41,952 nucleotides of DNA from Candidatus Woesearchaeota archaeon (GCA_016180285.1 JACPBO010000020.1:1-41952), one strand, 5' to 3'. Counted from the first letter of the stretch, positions 7,360-15,193 are shown. Program-made: numbers and translations. The notes: generated by a model from the sequence alone, not told the origin.

Positions 7360-8006
7360 ATTATGCTGAAAAAAAGCTGAAGAGGGTAAGCAATCTAGAA
7401 ACAGTAAAAAAACAATCTGAAGAAATTCTTAATGACATAAAAAAGGAACTGGTTAAAATGGAAAAGATAAACGCCATTGTGCTCTTTGGCTCATTTGCCC
7501 GCGGCGATTATTCTGAAAGGCACTCCGATTTGGATATAATGATTTTTTTAGATGACACAGAAAAAAACACTGCTCTTGAAGAGCGGATTTTAAAAAAAAT
7601 CATACAAATAAACCAATCAAAACGAATCTCCATTCATACGGTTTTTCAATATAAAAAACTAAGCGAAGAGGATGCCAGCTTAATGCTTACAATAGCAGAA
7701 GAGGGCAGAACATTGTTTGCTAAAAAATCAATAGTCATAAGCAAGGATATCCTGGGCTTGAAAAGCCATCATTTGGTGATATTTGATACAGCAAATACAG
7801 ATCAAATAAAGAAAAACAAGCTTCAAAGATTCCTTCATGGCTATAGTGTAAAAGGCAAAAAGTACAGGGGAATTATAGATGGCGATAAAGTAATTGGCGC
7901 TGGAAAGGGCGCGATAATAGTTCCACAAGAGCTTCTCAACAAAGTGCTTCTTTTTGCAGATTATATAGATGTGAAGGCAAGACAGGGCGGTAAATTCTAT
8001 AAATGA
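7356..8006 (+). CDS. MNT-type nucleotidyltransferase with extra C-terminal domain
   Basis: The N-terminal half has the minimal nucleotidyltransferase signature GSFARGDYSERHSDLD (residues 45-60), with the GS pair and two catalytic aspartates, in the pattern of MNT antitoxins. It overlaps the HEPN gene by four bases. The protein is 216 residues, about twice the minimal MNT length. The extra C-terminal region (about 125-216) contains NKLQRFLHGYSVKGKKYRGI and GAGKGAIIVPQELLNKV, which looks like a small separate domain that I cannot name. Expected role: adenylylation and neutralisation of the HEPN partner. The downstream radical SAM gene also overlaps by four bases. Confidence 0.85.
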   Translation: MNYAEKKLKRVSNLETVKKQSEEILNDIKKELVKMEKINAIVLFGSFARGDYSERHSDLDIMIFLDDTEKNTALEERILKKIIQINQSKRISIHTVFQYKKLSEEDASLMLTIAEEGRTLFAKKSIVISKDILGLKSHHLVIFDTANTDQIKKNKLQRFLHGYSVKGKKYRGIIDGDKVIGAGKGAIIVPQELLNKVLLFADYIDVKARQGGKFYK

Positions 8007-9154
8007 TGATCCAAAAAACAAGCTTTTATTCGTGGAAAACAGGGAATCTGGCAAAAGGATGCAGGCTTTGTGTAGATGGATCTAAATTAGTTTTATTTGC
8101 AACCGGTCTATGCCCCAGAAGCTGCTTTTACTGCCCATTGTCCGAGCAAAAAAAGAACAAGGATGTTGTTTATGCAGATGAATGGAAGATCGAAAAAGAC
8201 AAGGACATAATATCCGAAGCACAATCAATAGGCGCAAAAGGAGCTTCTCTGACAGGAGGCGACCCGTTCATGGTTTTAAACAGAAGCATAAAATACATCA
8301 GATTATTGAAAAAAGCCTTTGGGAAAAAATTTCACATCCACCTTTACACGCTTCCTGAATTATTGAATTATGAAAAATTAAAAAAATTTCATGATGCTGG
8401 ATTGGATGAGCTAAGGCTCCATCCTGATATTTTCAATAAGAAGAATTGGGCTAAGATTGACATTGTTAAAAAATTCAAATGGCAAATCGGAGTTGAAATC
8501 CCTGTTATTCCGGGCCAAAAAAAGAAAATCATTGAGCTGATTGATTATTTTGCGGATAAAATCAATTTTCTGAATCTAAACGAATTGGAAATATCAGACA
8601 CAAATGCGAATAAATTATTGAAAATGGGCTTCAGGTGCAAAGATGAAGTTTCATACGGCATAAAAGGAAGCGAAGAGCTGGCTTTTGAATTATTAAGACA
8701 TATCAATAAAAAACATCCAAAGCTGAATGTCCATTACTGCACCGCAGCATTAAAGGACAAAGTCCAATTGGCAAACCGGATAAAGAGAAGGGCAAAAAAT
8801 ACTGCAAAAGATTACGATATTATCGGTAAAGAAGGCATGCTGGCCAGGGGCGCTGTTTATTTATCAAATTTAAAGCCCGGATTCAGCTATAGAAAAAGGC
8901 TGGGAAATATTTTAAAAAATAAAAAAATAAAAAATGAGCTTATAAAAAAATTAAATGCAATAAAAAATAATCTAAAAAACGGCTTTAAAATAAAAAACAG
9001 CTTAATCGCCGTTGACAGGCAGAAATTAAGGATCCTGACTTCAATAAAAATAATCAATAAAATATCAAAAACTAAAAAAGGCCTGTGTTTTGCAATTGTC
9101 GAAGAATATCCCACATGGGATCAGACTGAGATGAGTGTTGAATTTCTGCAATAA
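8003..9154 (+). CDS. Radical SAM protein, archaeal COG2108-like
   Basis: A 383-residue radical SAM protein with cluster motif CPRSCFYC (CX3CX2C) near residue 33, preceded by GCRLCVDGSKLVLFATGL and followed by GASLTGGDPFMVL, the glycine-rich SAM-binding element. This arrangement resembles the archaeal family related to pyruvate-formate-lyase activating enzymes (COG2108); no substrate is known to me. The C-terminal 100 residues are very lysine-rich and may bind nucleic acid. The start overlaps the MNT stop by four bases (ATG at 8003 or the adjacent ATG at 8006), so it is translated from the HEPN-MNT transcript. Confidence 0.85.
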   Translation: MMIQKTSFYSWKTGNLAKGCRLCVDGSKLVLFATGLCPRSCFYCPLSEQKKNKDVVYADEWKIEKDKDIISEAQSIGAKGASLTGGDPFMVLNRSIKYIRLLKKAFGKKFHIHLYTLPELLNYEKLKKFHDAGLDELRLHPDIFNKKNWAKIDIVKKFKWQIGVEIPVIPGQKKKIIELIDYFADKINFLNLNELEISDTNANKLLKMGFRCKDEVSYGIKGSEELAFELLRHINKKHPKLNVHYCTAALKDKVQLANRIKRRAKNTAKDYDIIGKEGMLARGAVYLSNLKPGFSYRKRLGNILKNKKIKNELIKKLNAIKNNLKNGFKIKNSLIAVDRQKLRILTSIKIINKISKTKKGLCFAIVEEYPTWDQTEMSVEFLQ

Positions 9155-9193
9155 AGCAAAAACTATTTAAATTATAAAAATAAAGAGCCAAAT

Positions 9194-9466
9194 ATGATAA
9201 TCACCATAAACACAAAAGAGGATTCTCATGAAGACATAAAAAGAGTCATAATGGTGCTGCAGCACCTTCTCGGGGATCACAGCACATTTACAAACCGGAA
9301 TATATTTGATTCTCCCTCTCCGAGCTTGGATTCTTCGCAGCCTGCAAGCGCTTTTGGGGCAATGTTCGGCAGTGAAAATACGTCATTAACAGATTCATCT
9401 TCAGCTGAAATCAAAGAAAAAAAAGACGATGAAGAAACTCCCGAGGTAATTGTTTATGACTATTGA
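9194..9466 (+). CDS. Small acidic hypothetical protein
   Basis: A 90-residue protein I do not recognise. The N-terminus is a short strand and helix (IITINTKEDSHEDIKRVIMVLQHLLG). The rest is a low-complexity Ser/Pro/Ala stretch followed by an acidic Lys/Asp/Glu tail, probably disordered. Its last bases overlap the start of the next gene, which supports a real coding region and translational coupling. Confidence 0.6.
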   Translation: MIITINTKEDSHEDIKRVIMVLQHLLGDHSTFTNRNIFDSPSPSLDSSQPASAFGAMFGSENTSLTDSSSAEIKEKKDDEETPEVIVYDY

Positions 9467-9881
9467 GCCAGAAGAGCCGGAGTATTTCTCGGCAAAGGAT
9501 ATTGTGAGGTCGTTTTTCGGCTCTTTATTTTTTGGGTTTGCACTCATATTCAGCAAGGCATTGATCGATCTCAGCATTACATTGGACAAGATTCACATAA
9601 TCCTTATTCTGCTTTCGACTTTTCTGATCCTTACATTTGAGATATATTTCATCGGCTACCAAAGGATAAAAAATAGGGAAAGAAGGCCTTTCTGGGAATT
9701 CTGGCTGAAAAGATTCGCAACATTCTACATAATAACAGTCTTGGTTTCACTCTATCTCGTTTATATTTATAATTTTCAGGTTTATCTTATAACATACATG
9801 GAAGTAATAAAGCTCGTAGTTGCAGTTTCATTGCCCTGCGCAACAGGAGCTGCAATAGCAGACTTGCTGAAAAAATACTAA
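9456..9881 (+). CDS. Four-helix membrane protein, possibly DUF2391-like
   Basis: A 141-residue membrane protein with four predicted helices (around residues 16-37, 45-67, 87-106 and 112-133). The first is the glycine/phenylalanine-rich FFGSLFFGFALIFSKALI. A basic cytoplasmic-type loop (YQRIKNRERRPFWEFWLKR) lies between helices two and three. ATG 9456 sits inside the end of the preceding gene. The pattern resembles DUF2391-type integral membrane proteins, but I cannot confirm the family. No function is evident. Confidence 0.7.
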   Translation: MTIEPEEPEYFSAKDIVRSFFGSLFFGFALIFSKALIDLSITLDKIHIILILLSTFLILTFEIYFIGYQRIKNRERRPFWEFWLKRFATFYIITVLVSLYLVYIYNFQVYLITYMEVIKLVVAVSLPCATGAAIADLLKKY

Positions 9882-9913
9882 GCTTTTTATAGTCGGATTT
9901 TTTCTCTCTCTTA

Positions 9914-10324
9914 ATGGAAAAATACAAGTTTTTTGAGCACACGGCAGATGCTAAATTCCAGGCATACGGCAAAACCCTGGAAGAGGCATTCTCGAATGCA
10001 GCTTTGGCTATGTTCTCAGTAATGACTGATGTTAAAAAAATAAAGCCAAAAATAAAAAAAGAGATAAGTGTTGAAGGAATAGACCAAAAGCAGCTTCTTT
10101 ATAATTTTCTGGAAGAATTCTTGTTTTTAATGGACACGGAATTTTTGCTGTTAAGCAGCGTTGAAAAGATAAAGATCAATGCAAATAAATTAACTGCAGC
10201 AGCCTCTTTTGACAAGGCAGAAAACTATGAAACACATGGTGATGTGAAAGCAGTTACATACCAGGAAATGGAAATAAAACAGGAAAAAGATAAATTTACT
10301 GTGCAGGTTGTGGTTGACATATAA
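9914..10324 (+). CDS. Archease
   Basis: A complete 136-residue archease, the cofactor that activates RtcB for guanylylation and multiple turnover in tRNA splicing and RNA repair. The family signatures are FFEHTADAKFQAYG at the N-terminus, LLYNFLEEFLFLMD in the middle, and THGDVKAVTYQEMEI followed by the C-terminal VVVDI that ends in the conserved metal-site aspartate. The RtcB gene begins 42 bases downstream, and ATTTAAACTGATTAAATTT between them may be a second promoter, so the two can be linked or separately transcribed. Confidence 0.94.
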   Translation: MEKYKFFEHTADAKFQAYGKTLEEAFSNAALAMFSVMTDVKKIKPKIKKEISVEGIDQKQLLYNFLEEFLFLMDTEFLLLSSVEKIKINANKLTAAASFDKAENYETHGDVKAVTYQEMEIKQEKDKFTVQVVVDI

Positions 10325-10366
10325 TCGTAGCAAACTATTTAAACTGATTAAATTTACCCTTTCTTT

Positions 10367-11788
10367 ATGGAACTAAAAAAAATAAATGAGCTTACTTGGG
10401 AGATACCGAAAACAGGCAACATGAAAGTTCCTGCGATAATATACGCTTCCGAGAAGCTTATTGAGAAGATAAAGCAGGATTTAACCCTGAAACAAGCAGA
10501 GAATGTTGCAGCATTGAAAGGGATCCAGAGAGCATCATACACAATGCCGGATGCTCATCAAGGATATGGATTTCCAATCGGTGGTGTTGCTGCGTTTGAC
10601 ATGGATGAAGGAATTATAAGCCCAGGCGGAGTAGGGTATGATATAAATTGCGGCGTCAGATTATTGAGCACAGACTGGTCTGAAAAAGACATTGCTGCAA
10701 AAAGAAAAGAGCTGCTTAATGAGATCTTCAAAGAAGTCCCTGCAGGAGTTGGGAAAGCAGGAATTACAAAGCTGAGCAAAGATATTTTAATTGAGATTCT
10801 TAAAAAAGGAGCAAAATGGGCATTAGAAAATGGCTATGGGACAAAAGAAGATCTGGAAAGAACAGAAGAAAACGGAATTATGAAAGATGCTGAGCCAGGC
10901 ACAGTTTCTCAAAGAGCTTTAGAAAGGGGAATGCCGCAGTTGGGAACATTGGGAAGCGGTAATCATTTTCTGGAAATACAGAAGGTTGATCAAATCTACG
11001 ACATAGAAACTGCAAAAGATTTTGGAATAACTGAAAAAGGCCAGATAGCTGTGATGATACACTGCGGATCCAGAGGATTAGGCCATCAGGTTGCTTCTGA
11101 TTATATTAAAGAAATGGAAGAAAAGCACGGCATAAAAGATCTGCCGGACAGGGAACTGGTTAATGCCCCTATTAATTCAGAAACAGGCCAGAGGTACTAT
11201 AAAGCAATGTGCTGCGCAATAAATTACGCTTTTGCCAACAGGCAGATGATAGAGCATTGGACAAGGGATGTTTTCAGTAAAGTAATGGGCAGCTCTGATG
11301 GAATGAAGCAAGTTTATGATGTCTGCCATAACTTGGCTAAATTTGAAAGGCACAATGTTGATGGAAAGCAGAAATTAGTCTGCGTTCACAGAAAAGGCGC
11401 AACAAGATCATTTGGCCCCGGAAGAGAGGAAATTCCAGATGTTTATAGAAGCATTGGGCAGCCTGTTATTATTCCGGGCAGCATGGGAACTGCATCTTAT
11501 CTTTTGGTTGGAACGAAAAAAGCAGAAGAGATTTCCTGGGGATCAACAGCCCACGGCGCAGGAAGAGTGGCATCAAGGAGCGAAGGGTTGAGGACATTAA
11601 GGGGAGAGCAGGTTGCGCATGATCTTGAAAGGAAAGGCATAGAAGTCAAGGCAACTTCATGGAAAGGGATCGCAGAAGAAGCTCCGCAGATGTACAAGGA
11701 CATTGATGAAGTTGTCAGAGTTTCTCATGCGCTTGGGATCGGGAATATGGTTGTCAGATTGGTGCCTCTGGCAGTGATGAAGGGGTAG
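10367..11788 (+). CDS. rtcB: RNA-splicing ligase RtcB
   Basis: A 473-residue RtcB, which joins 2',3'-cyclic-phosphate and 5'-OH RNA ends using GTP and Mn2+. Visible family motifs are MPDAHQGYGFPIGGVAA, GGVGYDINCGVRL (metal Cys95), GSGNHFLEIQ, HCGSRGLGHQV, VHRKGATRSFGPG and GSTAHGAGR, in which His396 is the histidine expected to be guanylylated. Length matches intein-free archaeal RtcB, and no intein or frameshift is seen. The neighbouring archease supports function in tRNA intron splicing. It marks the left chromosomal border of the accessory island that begins about 50 bases after its stop. Confidence 0.97.
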   Translation: MELKKINELTWEIPKTGNMKVPAIIYASEKLIEKIKQDLTLKQAENVAALKGIQRASYTMPDAHQGYGFPIGGVAAFDMDEGIISPGGVGYDINCGVRLLSTDWSEKDIAAKRKELLNEIFKEVPAGVGKAGITKLSKDILIEILKKGAKWALENGYGTKEDLERTEENGIMKDAEPGTVSQRALERGMPQLGTLGSGNHFLEIQKVDQIYDIETAKDFGITEKGQIAVMIHCGSRGLGHQVASDYIKEMEEKHGIKDLPDRELVNAPINSETGQRYYKAMCCAINYAFANRQMIEHWTRDVFSKVMGSSDGMKQVYDVCHNLAKFERHNVDGKQKLVCVHRKGATRSFGPGREEIPDVYRSIGQPVIIPGSMGTASYLLVGTKKAEEISWGSTAHGAGRVASRSEGLRTLRGEQVAHDLERKGIEVKATSWKGIAEEAPQMYKDIDEVVRVSHALGIGNMVVRLVPLAVMKG

Positions 11789-11833
11789 ATGGGATATAAT
11801 TAGCTTAATGGTTGTTAAAGTTAATTATTACTC

Positions 11834-11844
11834 GGGGCACACTC
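11834..11844 (+). repeat. Left copy of an 11-base inverted repeat flanking the QueC-like island
   Basis: GGGGCACACTC here recurs as its exact reverse complement GAGTGTGCCCC at 15110-15120, and in part as TGTGTGCCCC at 15161-15170. The two copies bracket the five-gene island. They may be ends of a mobile unit or chance; no transposase or integrase gene is present. Confidence 0.4.
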
Positions 11845-11903
11845 CTGATTGTGCTACACCCTTGATGTCTTATTTTATGAAATCGGAACAAATAATACAA
11901 AAA

Positions 11904-11947
11904 TTTATATTTAAATACTCACATTCAACTACATGGGGGGTAAGGAG
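11904..11947 (+). promoter_or_regulatory. Promoter and ribosome binding site of the QueC-like operon
   Basis: TTTATATTTAAATA (11904-11917) is a good archaeal TATA box. Transcription would start about 11930-11940, just before a GGAG (11944-11947) that lies seven bases before the ATG at 11955. This decides the start of the first gene, even though the reading frame stays open upstream. It is the only good promoter seen for the four overlapping genes. Confidence 0.55.
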
Positions 11948-11954
11948 CTTACAA

Positions 11955-12539
11955 ATGACATTAGATTTTACCAACTTATTGCTTGGAAGCGCTTTTGGAA
12001 TATTTATTGCTTTATTAGCTTGGGGCGACCAGATAAGAAAACCTAGAAAAGAAATAATGGAACTCGAAGAAACTTTTAGAAAAGAATTCAATTTAAAAAA
12101 AAGCGTTACAAACCCTCTCATCAGGAAATCATATAATTCAATGCAAAGTTCTAATCGGTATAGCTTTCTTCAACAAACTAAATCAATGATCCAATTATTG
12201 GAAAACCCATCAATTAAAGGTGAGAATATTAAACTATTAAATCAGTTCAGGAAACTTCACGGAATTAGGCAACAGTTAGAAACTGATTACACTTTTAGAT
12301 ACATCTTTTCAATTTGGCTTTGTGTAATATTGTATTCTTTTGGTATAATCTCAATTTATACAAATGAACTTACGTTTTCGTTGTTTAACATAACTATAGA
12401 ATTTAATATAGTTCTTTTATTCATTGTGATTATCATGATTGGTGTTTTGATTCACAATTTCTTTATAGTGCATAAAGGTGAAGAATTATTTGTGAATGAA
12501 ATATATTCTACGGATGATAGAATAGAGGTAAAAGATTAA
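11955..12539 (+). CDS. Three-helix membrane protein, candidate effector of the QueC-like system
   Basis: A 194-residue protein that I do not recognise. It has one N-terminal membrane helix (about residues 6-25, LLLGSAFGIFIALLAW), a polar and partly helical central region (about 26-115, rich in Lys, Gln, Asn and Ser), and two C-terminal membrane helices (about 118-138 and 150-172, RYIFSIWLCVILYSFGIISI and IVLLFIVIIMIGVLI). A short acidic tail follows. The stop overlaps the next start by one base (TAATG). As the only membrane protein of the operon, it is a plausible membrane-acting effector or sensor, but that is inference from context alone. Confidence 0.75.
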   Translation: MTLDFTNLLLGSAFGIFIALLAWGDQIRKPRKEIMELEETFRKEFNLKKSVTNPLIRKSYNSMQSSNRYSFLQQTKSMIQLLENPSIKGENIKLLNQFRKLHGIRQQLETDYTFRYIFSIWLCVILYSFGIISIYTNELTFSLFNITIEFNIVLLFIVIIMIGVLIHNFFIVHKGEELFVNEIYSTDDRIEVKD

Positions 12540-12901
12540 TGGGAGGAAGAAAATCAGCTAGCGTTGATAGGGTTGTAGGTAAATCTGATACGATTAAACC
12601 TAATAAAAAAGCATTTTTTAATGCTATTGATTCTGAAAACCCAAAAAAGATAGTATCAACAGCTGTCGATTTATTATCCTCAAGCGACAGTGCGATTAGT
12701 AATCTTTCTCAAGCAACTAAACTCCTAGATTTCATTAGCGAGAATAAACTTAAAGAAACAGCACCATACCAAGATAGAAAAGAAGAAGTTTCAAAAGAAT
12801 GGGCAAAAATAAAAAAAGAGCATGACTTAAAGACATCCTCAGAAATAGACAGGATATTTATTGATTCTGCCACTAAGGTTATTAGAAGGGGTAAAAAATG
12901 A
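12539..12901 (+). CDS. Small Met-Gly-Gly-starting protein, possible modification substrate
   Basis: A soluble, lysine-rich 120-residue protein without recognisable family. It starts MGGRKSAS: after removal of the initiator methionine, the N-terminus would be Gly-Gly. The next 30 residues look flexible (SVDRVVGKSDTIKPNKK), and the rest is predicted helical (AFFNAIDSENPKKIVSTAVD, then DSAISNLSQATKLLDFISEN). In type IV CBASS and Qat systems, QueC-like enzymes are reported (from memory) to attach a deazapurine to the N-terminal glycine of a partner protein, and QatB-type partners begin Met-Gly. A flexible Gly-starting N-terminus in the same operon as a QueC-like enzyme makes this the likely substrate. 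It overlaps its neighbours by one and four bases. Confidence 0.75.
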   Translation: MGGRKSASVDRVVGKSDTIKPNKKAFFNAIDSENPKKIVSTAVDLLSSSDSAISNLSQATKLLDFISENKLKETAPYQDRKEEVSKEWAKIKKEHDLKTSSEIDRIFIDSATKVIRRGKK

Positions 12902-13197
12902 GCGTAGACCCCCTCCAATATGAAAAAGAGTTTTGGGCAGATGTGATATTTAAGAACCTAAATGGATTGACACGTTCAGAAGATGCAAGTCTCAAGTTTT
13001 ATGCTATGGAACTGGAAAAACAAAATGCTACTGAACAAGGATTTAGAGAATTTTCTTGGATTGCTTCCAATATATTTATTGAACTATGGGCTAAAAGAAA
13101 AAGAGAAGGTAAGAATTTAAATGAGAAAGAAATTGAGAAGCTAATAAAACAGAGTTTAAGTAATACATGGAAAGAGTATAATGAACAAAAAAATTAA
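12898..13197 (+). CDS. Small helical protein of the QueC-like operon
   Basis: A 99-residue, charged, predominantly helical protein (DPLQYEKEFWADVIFKNLNG, then ATEQGFREFSWIASNIFIEL and EKEIEKLIKQSLSNTWKEY). No family is recognised and no cysteine or catalytic signature is seen. It overlaps the previous gene by four bases and the QueC-like gene by 17, so it is translated from the same message. It could be a structural partner or an adaptor for the preceding Met-Gly-Gly protein. Confidence 0.7.
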   Translation: MSVDPLQYEKEFWADVIFKNLNGLTRSEDASLKFYAMELEKQNATEQGFREFSWIASNIFIELWAKRKREGKNLNEKEIEKLIKQSLSNTWKEYNEQKN

Positions 13198-14455
13198 GGA
13201 TATTGTCTACACGATTTCTCCGAATTCAAAGATGCGTTTCTTAAATGATAAATATCTTTGGATGGAAAGAGATATTTTTATACTTGCATCAATAATTTTT
13301 AATATCGAAACTGTTTTCAGGATGAAAGAAAAAGTTAATCAGGTTAAAATATCTATTTCTGAAGAGACTGCCGAATTATGCAATTTAACAGCTCTCAAAA
13401 ATGAGATAATGGATTTGTTAAATTATGTGCTGATGTATGATGTCGAGGTTATTTTTGAAGTTAATCAAGAATATTCTAAATATAAAAGAGACAAGGATTT
13501 AGAATTTAACAAATGCAATAATGTTTGTCTATTCTCCGGGGGTATTGATAGCTTTTCAGGAATTGTTACTTGTAAAAAAGAATATAAAGATATTGAAGGA
13601 CTATTCGTAGCACATGGAGATCAACCTAGGGGAGTGAATATTGTCTCTACCCTCTACAAAAATGCATTAGAAAAATTAAAAATTCCAATCCACACTCTTT
13701 ATGCACCCCCCATGAAAAGATATGGATACTCTCAATTAAGGGGTTTTCTTTATTGTATGTATGGTGCAATCTACATGAGTTTACTCAAAGCAGATAATCT
13801 ACTTGTAACTGAATGTGGTCCAACGATGTATCAACCAAAATTCTCACCTTTTGATAGTGTAACCATGACTACTCACCCATATGTGTTAAAAAGGACTAAA
13901 AATATTATTGAATTATTTTTAAGAAGAAAAGTTCATATTATCACTCCATTTGAAAATCTAACAAAAGCAGAAGTTTTTATAAATTCACCAATAAAAAATC
14001 AATTCCAGTTTACACATTCATGTATTTCTTTAGGAACGGGAAGAAATTGTGGGCATTGTTATGGTTGCGTTGTTCGAAAAATTGGATCAATAATAGCTGA
14101 TCTTAAAGATACAGAATATGATATTAATCCTTTTACTGAGGATTACCAAAAAGGAGAAAATCTTGTCAGTTTAGCAAGGTTTTCTCATGATGTACTATTA
14201 AAATATGAGACTATGAATTTTACTTCCAAGGAGAATATTTTCATTTACAAAAAACAGAGGTTGTTTAAGAGATTTGCATTAGATACCTTTGCAGCAATTT
14301 ATATTTTGAAAGAAAAAGGATTTCAGACTAACCCTTACATCGAAAATTCATATGAAGCCGTCATTAATAAATTAGGTATAAAAAAGATAAAAGAAAGAAT
14401 TGAAAATGTAAGGTCTGGTAAATTTATTCCTAATTTTGATAAAGAAGTTAACTAG
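13181..14455 (+). CDS. QueC-like 7-cyano-7-deazaguanine synthase homologue of a defence-like operon
   Basis: The central part is a PP-loop ATPase of the QueC family. FSGGIDSFSG places the SGGxDS ATP-binding loop at residues 119-124, and the zinc site is C281-X8-C290-X2-C293-X2-C296 (HSCISLGTGRNCGHCYGC), the exact QueC cysteine spacing. Ordinary QueC makes preQ0 and is about 220 residues. This one has 424, with about 110 extra residues on each side, like the enlarged homologues of Qat and type IV CBASS. There are no queD, queE, folE or archaeosine transglycosylase genes in view. The operon of unknown small and membrane proteins argues for a protein-modifying or immune role over tRNA modification. 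Confidence 0.85.
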   Translation: MNKKIKDIVYTISPNSKMRFLNDKYLWMERDIFILASIIFNIETVFRMKEKVNQVKISISEETAELCNLTALKNEIMDLLNYVLMYDVEVIFEVNQEYSKYKRDKDLEFNKCNNVCLFSGGIDSFSGIVTCKKEYKDIEGLFVAHGDQPRGVNIVSTLYKNALEKLKIPIHTLYAPPMKRYGYSQLRGFLYCMYGAIYMSLLKADNLLVTECGPTMYQPKFSPFDSVTMTTHPYVLKRTKNIIELFLRRKVHIITPFENLTKAEVFINSPIKNQFQFTHSCISLGTGRNCGHCYGCVVRKIGSIIADLKDTEYDINPFTEDYQKGENLVSLARFSHDVLLKYETMNFTSKENIFIYKKQRLFKRFALDTFAAIYILKEKGFQTNPYIENSYEAVINKLGIKKIKERIENVRSGKFIPNFDKEVN

Positions 14456-14483
14456 AAAACTTAACTTTAGAGTTCATACATGT

Positions 14484-15071
14484 TTAATCTTCATGTAAAT
14501 ATTTAAAATTAGTGAATTTATCAAATAGGTCTAAGGTTTTTATAACCTTTTTTTCATAATCTGAAAAATACTTTTTATCCAATATAACCTCTTTTTTTTC
14601 TCCACCTAATAAAAAACACAATTTTGGAAGAGGAGAATCACATAATTTTAATGGTGCAGAAAATATCACTTTCCCATGAGCAAAACGATCCCTTGTTTCT
14701 ATGATTTCCTTAATTAAAGTTAAAAGTTCTTTTCTTTCATCCTCTGCAAGATTATTGATATCAAGATGTTTAATCAATTCCCTAAAAAGTTTCCATTTAT
14801 TCATCAATGTAAAAAATTCTTTCTCAAGAATAAGCTCTTTGAATATACATTTTTTATTTTTATTAACCATTGCATCCGAAATAAAACCGTCAAGTCTACG
14901 TTCAATATTTAAACAACTCCCAATAATTCTTCCCCTCATATTAGTAACTAAAGAATTTTGTATGCCAACATTCCTTAAATGGTCTGTTGTATAACCGCAC
15001 TTTGGTGTTAGTTTTATTTCTTCAGGGTTTCTTAAATTAAATCCACCATAATTCATAGTGTTAGGATTCAT
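14484..15071 (-). CDS. HEPN-like protein facing the QueC-like operon
   Basis: I chose ATG 15071 (MNPNTMNYGGFN), giving 195 residues, because a TATA-like ATTTATATATTTC lies about 25 bases upstream on this strand. The frame stays open further upstream, but into repeat-flanked sequence. The C-terminal half is helical and carries TRDRFAHGKV, which fits the RX4H ribonuclease motif of HEPN domains (Arg127 to His132). The N-terminal 45 residues are polar, with NYGGFNLRNPEEIKLTP. It converges on the QueC-like gene with 28 bases between stop codons and lies inside the same repeat-flanked block, so it probably belongs to the same accessory module, as an RNase effector or an independent defence gene. 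Confidence 0.7.
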   Translation of the reverse strand: MNPNTMNYGGFNLRNPEEIKLTPKCGYTTDHLRNVGIQNSLVTNMRGRIIGSCLNIERRLDGFISDAMVNKNKKCIFKELILEKEFFTLMNKWKLFRELIKHLDINNLAEDERKELLTLIKEIIETRDRFAHGKVIFSAPLKLCDSPLPKLCFLLGGEKKEVILDKKYFSDYEKKVIKTLDLFDKFTNFKYLHED

Positions 15072-15109
15072 ATAAAAGTAGATATAATATGAAATATATA
15101 AATATTTGT

Positions 15110-15170
15110 GAGTGTGCCCCTTGACAATTATCCTTGATGGCTCTCCAAGCTTGATTGGACTGTGTGCCCC
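15110..15170 (-). repeat. Right copies of the island-flanking repeat
   Basis: GAGTGTGCCCC at 15110-15120 is the exact inverse of GGGGCACACTC at 11834-11844, and a shorter copy TGTGTGCCCC follows at 15161-15170. The doubled right end could reflect a target duplication or a decayed older end. Confidence 0.35.
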
Positions 15171-15193
15171 TGCATCATAACTCTCATCAGATT

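Noticed and set aside
10367-11788. Intein in rtcB
   Set aside because: The gene has standard intein-free length, with all catalytic motifs at normal spacing.
11808-11954. N-terminal extension of the membrane protein starting at 11808
   Set aside because: A TATA box at 11904-11917 and GGAG at 11944-11947 place the start at 11955; the upstream part carries the flanking repeat and would lie outside the transcript.
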